IMG/VR virus record: IMGVR_UViG_3300042558_004148
Location: 124,001 to 188,000 of that record
Source of the DNA: a virus
DNA: 64,000 nt
Reading direction: 5' to 3' (one strand)
The notes under the pieces: model-generated
What the model saw: only the letters and a program-made list of their open reading frames with translations
Told to the model about the DNA's origin: nothing
Databases searched by the model: none
In this document: piece by piece, positions 58,693-64,000 of the stretch
Numbering within the stretch: position 1 is the stretch's first letter
How the letters are laid out: each line of letters begins with the position of its first letter
Translations under genes and position numbers: made by a program

Positions 58693-59595
58693 TTACCATT
58701 TAAAAGCTTTCTTGAATCCTTTATCTATTTGGTTTCCTGCGTCTTTAAATGCATTATCAGCTTCTCTTGCTAATCTCTCGGTTTCTCTGGCTGCAGCATC
58801 AGCTTCTTCCTGAGCAGCTCTAGCTTGTCTGTCAAATTCTTCCTGAGCTTCTCTAGCTAATCTTTCAGTTTCTCTTTGAGCTTCTGCAGCTTGTTCTGCT
58901 AATACCCTATCAGCCTCATCAGCTAATCTTTTTGCTTCTGCAGCTTGTTCTTCAGCTAATTTTTGTGCTGCAGCGGCATCTTCTGCTATTTGATTTGTAT
59001 CAATACTAACGCTTAGGTCAACATCAACACCAAGTAGTACTGCTACTTCACCGCTAACTCCGATTGTTGCAACTCCATCAACATAAGTAGCTTCGCCACC
59101 TCCACCGATTCCAACTTGTTCACCAACTGATACTCCTGCACCGGCTGTAACTGAACCTTCTCTTAAATCTAATGTTCCTTCTCCATCTACACCAGCCGCT
59201 GATCCCGCTGATACGCTTCCATTTGCTACTACACCTTCATCACCTGCTCTTACTTCAAGTTCAGCTTCGTTTCCTGTTTTAACATAAGCATCTACTGTAC
59301 CACTAGCACCAAATCCTTCAGCATTAGCTTGACCATCTACTGTAATATGAGCTTCAGTCGTATCTGAATAACTTGCTTCCACATAAACGTTATTACCATC
59401 TAAACCACCCTCAACAGATGCTTCAGTTCCGGTTTTAACAGATGCTTCAATACCGATTGAGGCATTTTCATCTCCTGTTGATACTCCTGCAGATGCAGTT
59501 GTTGTAGTATCAATCGATGCACCGCCTGAAGTTCCATCTGAGTGGGTTTCAGCCGATTGATTGTTTTCAAAATTTGTGTTTGTTTCTGTTGACAT
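58693..59595 (-). CDS. Ala/Gly/Glu-rich repetitive protein with a C-terminal coiled coil
   Basis: A 300-residue protein of low complexity. The first 200 residues are short beta-like repeats of the type ASVKTGTEASVEGG, VYVEASYS, AYVKTGNEAELEV. From about 205 a long Ala/Glu/Arg helix repeats A-E-E-Q-A-A-E-A-x-R and ends in an amphipathic segment (QIDKGFKKAFKW). No Cys. It lies between the oxygenase and a membrane protein in the lysis-like cluster. A fibrous virion protein or a membrane-active effector are both possible. Confidence 0.5.
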   Translation of the reverse strand: MSTETNTNFENNQSAETHSDGTSGGASIDTTTTASAGVSTGDENASIGIEASVKTGTEASVEGGLDGNNVYVEASYSDTTEAHITVDGQANAEGFGASGTVDAYVKTGNEAELEVRAGDEGVVANGSVSAGSAAGVDGEGTLDLREGSVTAGAGVSVGEQVGIGGGGEATYVDGVATIGVSGEVAVLLGVDVDLSVSIDTNQIAEDAAAAQKLAEEQAAEAKRLADEADRVLAEQAAEAQRETERLAREAQEEFDRQARAAQEEADAAARETERLAREADNAFKDAGNQIDKGFKKAFKW

Positions 59596-59611
59596 AATTT
59601 ATTTTTTATTT

Positions 59612-59902
59612 TTATTTTAATTCGTTTATTGCATCCTCAGCATACTTGTCCCTCTGGTCCTCCAGATATTTAATCCTGTCTAGCATAATGGATTTATCCT
59701 CCTTGTTAGTCTGTTCAATATAGGCTTTCTGCTCTTCATATAATTTCTGCCAATATGCTACTCGCTCTTCCATCATTCTACCTTGATACCAAATAACACC
59801 TATCATGAGTACTATGGTAAATGATTGTTCTTTTAGTTTAGATAGAAATACGTCGGCGAATCCTGATATATTCGAATTGCCATTTGTTTCTTTTGCTTCC
59901 AT
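59612..59902 (-). CDS. Single-pass membrane protein with coiled coil, holin or spanin candidate
   Basis: A 96-residue protein: a hydrophilic N-terminus, one membrane segment (SFTIVLMIGVIWYQGRMM) and a charged coiled coil (RVAYWQKLYEEQKAYIEQ). It is encoded just downstream of the GH19 endolysin on the same strand, preceded by an AATATATA box. Position and topology fit a lysis membrane protein. The role is inferred from context. Confidence 0.5.
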   Translation of the reverse strand: MEAKETNGNSNISGFADVFLSKLKEQSFTIVLMIGVIWYQGRMMEERVAYWQKLYEEQKAYIEQTNKEDKSIMLDRIKYLEDQRDKYAEDAINELK

Positions 59903-59946
59903 ATTCTTAATATTTTAGATATTTGAAAATTATATATTATAATAAG

Positions 59947-59977
59947 TAAAAAGGCCCGGGGATAACCGAGCCTTTTG
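59947..59977 (-). terminator. Terminator of the endolysin gene
   Basis: On the minus strand, AAAAGGCTCGG pairs with CCGGGCCTTTTT with one bulged base and a T-rich end, 20 bases after the endolysin stop. Confidence 0.7.
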
Positions 59978-59996
59978 GTGTTATTTGTTATTCAAA

Positions 59997-60818
59997 TTAT
60001 TTTAAAAGAGAATAATACTCTTTGAAGTGCTTAATTCTATCAGCTAAGCCAATTGTACCTCCATTAACTCTTTTAGTAACTGAGGTAACAACAGCATCAG
60101 TAGCTCCTTGATCACAAATAGACCAAAGTTTATTGTTGTTGAAGAACCAAGCTGCAGAAGCCAATGGATATTTAGTTGAAACTAAATCTGGATTTGCTAA
60201 GATATCATCATCAACGAATTTATCGAATGAAGTGTAATTAGCTTTACCTGTTAATTGGATATAACCTCTACCTCTAAATTTAAAACCTTCTTTAGAAGCT
60301 TCGTCACCGTTACCCATTCTTCCACCATAAACTCTTGCAGCAATCTTTTCAGGTTGTCTTGCATAAGATTCATTAAGTGTACCTGGGAAATATTTTGGAA
60401 AAATCTTTTTAAGACCATCCGCAGAGTAGTTAAGGTTTTCACTAACTGCTTTAAATCCGCCAGATTCATGACCACACTGAGCTAAAAAGTGAGCAAGTCT
60501 TAGTACATTACTAATCCCAAATTTTGAAGCAGTAGCAGGAATTTGTGCAATAACTGCATCAGGAATATGACCTTTAAGAGCTGCCAATTTAAAATCAGAA
60601 GCAGGTATAGCAACTGGAGCAGCAGCAACTGGAGCAGCACCAAATAATTTAGTCCATGTTCCATCACCAACAACGCCATCAGCAGTTAATCCATTAGCTG
60701 CTTGCCATGCTTTAACCTTAGCTTCAGTACCCGGACCGAAAGCTCCATCAGCAGCTAATCCTAATTTAGCTTGGAGTTTTTTTACGTCTTCTCCTTTAGA
60801 CCCATTCTTTAATAACAT
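59997..60818 (-). CDS. Endolysin: peptidoglycan-binding domain plus GH19 chitinase/lysozyme
   Basis: A 273-residue protein. Residues 1-60 are a PG_binding_1 domain (GEDVKKLQAKLGLAADGAFGP, VKAWQAANGLTADGVVG). After a Pro/Ala linker, residues about 85-273 are a GH19 catalytic domain: LAHFLAQCGHESGGF carries the catalytic Glu, FKFRGRGYIQLTGKANY is the family signature, and ASAAWFFNN follows. It cuts the glycan strands of peptidoglycan. It lacks a signal peptide, so it needs a holin. Separate AATATATA promoter box and terminator. Confidence 0.92.
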   Translation of the reverse strand: MLLKNGSKGEDVKKLQAKLGLAADGAFGPGTEAKVKAWQAANGLTADGVVGDGTWTKLFGAAPVAAAPVAIPASDFKLAALKGHIPDAVIAQIPATASKFGISNVLRLAHFLAQCGHESGGFKAVSENLNYSADGLKKIFPKYFPGTLNESYARQPEKIAARVYGGRMGNGDEASKEGFKFRGRGYIQLTGKANYTSFDKFVDDDILANPDLVSTKYPLASAAWFFNNNKLWSICDQGATDAVVTSVTKRVNGGTIGLADRIKHFKEYYSLLK

Positions 60819-60839
60819 ATTAGTTTTGGTTTTTTATTT

Positions 60840-60847
60840 TATATATT
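60840..60847 (-). promoter_or_regulatory. AATATATA-type promoter candidate for the endolysin
   Basis: Minus-strand AATATATA 21 bases before the endolysin ATG, back to back with a host-type promoter on the other strand. Confidence 0.45.
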
Positions 60848-60872
60848 CCCATAACCAAAAAAAATACGTACA

Positions 60873-60904
60873 TTTTTTTGTTCCGTAATCATAAATTACA
60901 TTTG
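60873..60904 (+). promoter_or_regulatory. Host-type promoter (T7G, 16 bases, TACATTTG)
   Basis: T7G at 60873-60880, a 16-base spacer starting TTCCG, TACATTTG at 60897-60904. The first 13 bases match those of the promoter at 35602 except one. The transcription start would fall at about 60908, past ATG 60906. Confidence 0.7.
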
Positions 60905-60923
60905 CATGAAAATAAAAAGACGT

Positions 60924-61283
60924 ATGAAAAAAATAATGCCTTTATTGATCCTGGTTATTGCTATTTCCAGTTGTAATAATGTTGAATATCCGATGTATCA
61001 ATATGGTGAGGAATCTGAAATTCCTGATTCACTGAGAGTGAAATATGCAGAGTGGGTTACGGAGACAGTTAAAGCCTCCAATAACAACATGACCGGTGGT
61101 GATTATGAGGATCCGGAGGATGTTGTTGCACAGGTTGAGATTACTGGTCATAATATATTCTCTGTTAAAGTGGAAGGAATGCACGTTACTAATTGTGCCG
61201 AATGTATGTGGGAATTCGTCCCAGTATATAAAATGACACCCCGACAGATTTCAATTTTTAAAAAACTAAAGGAACAAAGATAA
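60924..61283 (+). CDS. Lipoprotein related to the secreted protein at 62173
   Basis: A 119-residue lipoprotein from ATG 60924; ATG 60906 lies within two bases of the promoter's -7 box, so it is probably not transcribed. The lipobox is LVIAISSC. The mature part has WVTETVKASNNNMTGGD and HNIFSVKVEG, which align with FVDSTVSASGKNLTKLD and HNIFSYTADS of the protein at 62173, so the two are paralogues. Early promoter and envelope location fit a role in host surface takeover or superinfection exclusion. Confidence 0.65.
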   Translation: MKKIMPLLILVIAISSCNNVEYPMYQYGEESEIPDSLRVKYAEWVTETVKASNNNMTGGDYEDPEDVVAQVEITGHNIFSVKVEGMHVTNCAECMWEFVPVYKMTPRQISIFKKLKEQR

Positions 61284-61302
61284 TATATCGAATATAAATA
61301 AT

Positions 61303-61995
61303 ATGAAATACTTATCAATAGACATCGAGACCACCGGACTTAATCCGGAAAAAAATGAAATCCTATCAATCGGAGTTATTGTAGAGGATACAAACAACAA
61401 GCTTCCATTTGAGGACATCCCAAAATTCCACGTTGCAATTAAAAGGGAAGAAATCACTGGATCCCCATTTGCTATCAATATGAATAAGGATCTCATCGAG
61501 GCTATAGTTCATTATCAGGAGGCAGAATCACTGGATGAAAAGAATGATTTGGTTCATATGACCGGTATGCAATTTTTAAATGAAAGCGATGTTGCTGATG
61601 CCCTATTTAGATTCCTGTATGATAATGGAATGGTTAAAAAGGAAGATACCAGCGGATGGAGCCATGCGCAAACTGGTGAGCATTTTAGAATCATTAACGG
61701 CAAGTCATATCCGGTATTAAAATCTAACATGAATCCTGTCTCTCTAAATGTAGCAGGTAAAAACTTTGGTACATTTGATAAATTGTTTATCGAGAAACTT
61801 CCGAGATGGAAACAAATATTCAGAATTAAGCAAAGAATTATTGATCCATCGATATTATTTACCAATTGGATCGAGGATGATTCATTGCCTTCATTAAATC
61901 AATGTAAGCAGAGAGCTAAGATAGATGGAGCAGTTACTCATAATGCTTTGGAAGATGCATGGGATGTTGTAGAATTACTACGAACACAGTATTAG
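61303..61995 (+). CDS. DnaQ-like 3'-5' exonuclease
   Basis: A 230-residue protein with DEDDh motifs: LSIDIETTGLNPEKNEIL (Exo I, D-x-E), a middle Asp region and THNALEDAWDVVELL (Exo III, H-x-A-x-x-D). It degrades single-stranded DNA or RNA ends; T4 DexA is a comparable free-standing enzyme. The N-terminal extension is absent. It lies between two paralogous secreted-protein genes, 20 bases after the first, and may help degrade host DNA or trim repair intermediates. Confidence 0.85.
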   Translation: MKYLSIDIETTGLNPEKNEILSIGVIVEDTNNKLPFEDIPKFHVAIKREEITGSPFAINMNKDLIEAIVHYQEAESLDEKNDLVHMTGMQFLNESDVADALFRFLYDNGMVKKEDTSGWSHAQTGEHFRIINGKSYPVLKSNMNPVSLNVAGKNFGTFDKLFIEKLPRWKQIFRIKQRIIDPSILFTNWIEDDSLPSLNQCKQRAKIDGAVTHNALEDAWDVVELLRTQY

Positions 61996-62107
61996 TATAA
62001 GCTAAAATAAAAGCTTTTAGTGACGTCTTTTATTTTTACTGATGTAGATGCATTAAAATGTATTTAATCCGGTAGGGATAAAAAAAATCAATAAAAAATC
62101 AATAAAA

Positions 62108-62139
62108 TTTTTTTATCCCGAGTTGTGGTCTTATATTTG
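62108..62139 (+). promoter_or_regulatory. Host-type promoter (T7A, 16 bases, TATATTTG)
   Basis: T7A at 62108-62115, a 16-base spacer beginning TCCCG, TATATTTG at 62132-62139. It starts the single-gene unit of the secreted protein at 62173. Confidence 0.72.
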
Positions 62140-62172
62140 TAATGTATTTAAAAACAAAAACAATTAAGAGAT

Positions 62173-62694
62173 ATGAAAAAGTTAATCGCAATCGCAGTTT
62201 TAATTATCGCATCGGTAACAACTGCACAGGTAAATGCTCAATCTAAAGAAACAGCATTTGAAAAAGAATTAATTAAATTCGTAGATAGCACAGTTAGTGC
62301 ATCAGGTAAAAATCTTACAAAGCTAGATAGATTTAAGGAAGGATGCTATACCCACGTGAAAGTAAAAAAATTCGGGGAAGCAGATACGCCATATAGTAGA
62401 TCTAAAGCACCTAGTCACAATATATTTAGCTACACCGCAGATAGTGAAGGTAATGGGAATATTAATCCGGAAAAATATGGTATTGAATTGGTTGAAAAAA
62501 CATATGCTTCACGAATCTCTAAGATATTAAATGATCCAGCAAATATTGAAGCGGGTTATGATTCATATTACTTCACAATTGTAACAATAAAAGGCTCTTA
62601 CTACTTAGTTTTTGCAATGGGATATTTAGATCCAGTAGACACGGACGAAAGAATGAATGCAGAATTTAATAAGTCAATGGAAACTACAAATTAG
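62173..62694 (+). CDS. Secreted protein of unknown function
   Basis: A 173-residue protein with a signal peptide (KKLIAIAVLIIASVTTAQVNAQS, here split; cleavage after AQVNA). The mature part aligns with the lipoprotein at 60924 over FVDSTVSASGKNLT and HNIFS, then continues with a longer C-terminal domain (YYFTIVTIKGSYYLVFAMGYL). It has its own host-type promoter and a bidirectional terminator, so it is an independent early gene. Probably periplasmic; function unknown. Confidence 0.65.
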   Translation: MKKLIAIAVLIIASVTTAQVNAQSKETAFEKELIKFVDSTVSASGKNLTKLDRFKEGCYTHVKVKKFGEADTPYSRSKAPSHNIFSYTADSEGNGNINPEKYGIELVEKTYASRISKILNDPANIEAGYDSYYFTIVTIKGSYYLVFAMGYLDPVDTDERMNAEFNKSMETTN

Positions 62695-62710
62695 AATCCA
62701 TATAAAAACA

Positions 62711-62745
62711 AAAAACCCTAGATAAAATATTATCTAGGGTTTTTT
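62711..62745 (+). terminator. Bidirectional Rho-independent terminator
   Basis: AAAAACCCTAGATAA pairs with TTATCTAGGGTTTTT around a short loop, with A and T runs on both sides, between convergent genes. Confidence 0.9.
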
Positions 62746-62762
62746 TGTTTTTTATGTTACGA

Positions 62763-63956
62763 TTAAGCTATAACGCTAGAATTTAATTGAATTACTGCCT
62801 GAGCTATAATGATTTTATCAGCCTTGTTTGAATCTTCAGATGCCATATAAACTAATTCAGGAGTTGTTTTATCAACTGGTGCTAAATATTCACCCTCAAC
62901 ATTAAGTGTAACTCTTCTCCAGGTCTTTCTGTCTTCAGTACTTGCTTTTGGTTGAATGTCTAATTTATCAGAAACCTTAACATCAGCAGCCTTGAAAGAG
63001 GTAGTTGATTTAATATAATCAGCAACCGCTTGAGCTCTTTCTTTACAAAGTGCTTCGTTTCTAGCTTTATCACCTTCTTGTGATGCACCACCAGTAACAG
63101 TAATACTATTAGCTGAAGCAACGTTACCTAGTGCTGCTAATATTGCAGCTTTACCTTCTTCTTTAAGAACTGATTTATTAACATCAAAAAGAGTGTTATC
63201 ATCCTGAATAACGATAGGTTTTAATGTTTCTGCAGTTGTTGTTTTTTGTCTTACGAACTGTATAATCTCCCTAGATTCATATTCAACACCACCTTGTGGA
63301 ACGATCTTAACAGGGTAATAGAAATAGTATTGTACAGATACATCTGATGAACCTTTTCTATCGGCAGGCTGTGGCTCGCTAACGAATCCAGATGGTGTCT
63401 TTAATAATTGATTCTTAACTGGACTATCATATCTCCACACTTTAGCGTCAAGTTTAGCTTGATTATCTACAATAAGGTATTGATTAACTGGACCTGATCC
63501 CGAAAGGAAATCACCATCATTTTTCTCACCTGATGTGAATTTCTTTTTACCGCTATCGTAATATGGATCCTTAAATCCACCAATATTTTTTAGGTTTAAT
63601 TTGGCTAAATATTGGGCAAACCCTATTCTTTTACCCGATCCATCAAGAACTGAACCACCCAAAAGATTCTTATATTCAAATTCTTGTAGATCGAAATCGA
63701 TGCTAGAAATCTCAGTTGCATCGGTTCTTGTCATATCTGATAGACAGCTACTAATACGACCCAAAGGTATTGCTTGTGAATAATTACCCTGATTAATTAC
63801 TTCCTCGATAGCACCTAATGCCTTTCTTCCTTTAGCATCCAGACCTTCAGCAGCTAATGCTGTTTTAAGTTCAGTGAAATCGCTTACTTTTAATCCTTCA
63901 TTAATAGCAAATTTTAAGAACTCGCTAAAGCTCTCGAATACTGGTTTATTTTCCAT
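62763..63956 (-). CDS. Tagged protein with a C-terminal OmpA-like domain
   Basis: A 397-residue protein. It starts MENKPVFESFSEFLKFAINEG, an extended copy of the shared peptide. Residues about 50-240 are a mixed region without known motif, in which SGSGPVNQYLIVDNQAK and WRYDSPVKNQ stand out. Residues about 250-365 resemble OmpA-C: TLFDVNKSVLKEEGKAAILA, ITVTGGASQEGDKARNEALC, ERAQAVADYI and WRRVTLNVEG. OmpA-like domains bind diaminopimelate in peptidoglycan. No signal peptide is present, so it is a virion rather than a membrane protein. A GATATATA box lies 30 bases upstream. Confidence 0.7.
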   Translation of the reverse strand: MENKPVFESFSEFLKFAINEGLKVSDFTELKTALAAEGLDAKGRKALGAIEEVINQGNYSQAIPLGRISSCLSDMTRTDATEISSIDFDLQEFEYKNLLGGSVLDGSGKRIGFAQYLAKLNLKNIGGFKDPYYDSGKKKFTSGEKNDGDFLSGSGPVNQYLIVDNQAKLDAKVWRYDSPVKNQLLKTPSGFVSEPQPADRKGSSDVSVQYYFYYPVKIVPQGGVEYESREIIQFVRQKTTTAETLKPIVIQDDNTLFDVNKSVLKEEGKAAILAALGNVASANSITVTGGASQEGDKARNEALCKERAQAVADYIKSTTSFKAADVKVSDKLDIQPKASTEDRKTWRRVTLNVEGEYLAPVDKTTPELVYMASEDSNKADKIIIAQAVIQLNSSVIA

Positions 63957-63986
63957 TATATTATTGTTTTTATTTTTATTATTTAT

Positions 63987-63994
63987 TATATATC
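63987..63994 (-). promoter_or_regulatory. GATATATA-class promoter candidate
   Basis: Minus-strand GATATATA 30 bases before the ATG of the tagged OmpA-domain protein. Confidence 0.5.
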
Positions 63995-64000
63995 TACTCC

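Noticed and set aside
1-64000. Prophage, CRISPR array or integrase
   Set aside because: No regular spaced repeats, no recombinase motifs and no bacterial flanking genes were seen.

Overview
This window is part of a large, AT-rich, T4-like tailed bacteriophage genome. Nearly every gene is short, tightly packed and often overlapping by 1-20 bases, and the recognisable replication genes are of the T4 type: a two-subunit type II topoisomerase, a gp45-like sliding clamp, a family B DNA polymerase and an aerobic ribonucleotide reductase. The host is most likely a member of the Bacteroidota. Several promoters carry the Bacteroidota -7 element TAnnTTTG, a 59-residue histone H1-like (Hc1) protein of flavobacterial type is encoded, and the tmRNA tag is preceded by the GGC resume codon I recall from that phylum. 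There is no integrase, tRNA or CRISPR array.

Layout. 0-4.6 kb: a nucleotidyltransferase, a ligase/NMN-adenylyltransferase-like fusion, the Hc1 protein and small genes. 4.6-9.7 kb: a DUF3008-like protein and two tandem LamG-domain adhesins, each followed by a small related protein. 9.8-12.9 kb: small genes, Hsp20, an amidase on the minus strand and an MBD4-like glycosylase. 12.9-21.6 kb: the N-terminal half of DNA polymerase, dimeric dUTPase, NrdB, NrdA, adenylate kinase and a glycosyltransferase. 21.7-30.2 kb: topoisomerase subunits flanking a UV endonuclease and DnaJ, then the clamp and the C-terminal half of DNA polymerase. 30.3-35.6 kb: a RimK/RimB-like fusion, a tmRNA with an unusually long tag and a GIY-YIG endonuclease. 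35.6-45 kb: methylglyoxal synthase, phosphoesterases, a dCMP-hydroxymethylase-like protein, three small paralogues, RNase HII and a GMP reductase-like enzyme. 45-57.9 kb: a secreted nuclease, an MmcB-like protein, thymidylate synthase, an AAA ATPase, a HAD phosphatase, an SGNH-hydrolase/phosphatase fusion and thioredoxin. 57.9-60.8 kb, minus strand: a lysis-like cluster ending in a GH19 endolysin. 60.8-64 kb: two related secreted proteins around a DnaQ-like exonuclease, then a tagged OmpA-domain protein.

Three patterns cut across the genes. First, at least eleven otherwise unrelated proteins begin with the same short peptide, roughly [K]-[ILV]-x-x-F-x-x-[FY]-x(3-6)-E. It resembles the T4 capsid-targeting sequence and suggests a set of enzymes packaged in the head and injected with the DNA. 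Second, two promoter classes are visible: a host-type early class, T7R-N16-TAnnTTTG with a CG at a fixed place, and a GATATATA class in front of virion, lysis and tagged genes, in places so near the ATG that the mRNA would be leaderless. Third, the phage carries an extensive nucleotide and DNA-modification programme (NrdAB, dUTPase, ThyA, a gp42-like enzyme, GMP reductase, adenylate kinase), which points to cytosine-modified DNA.
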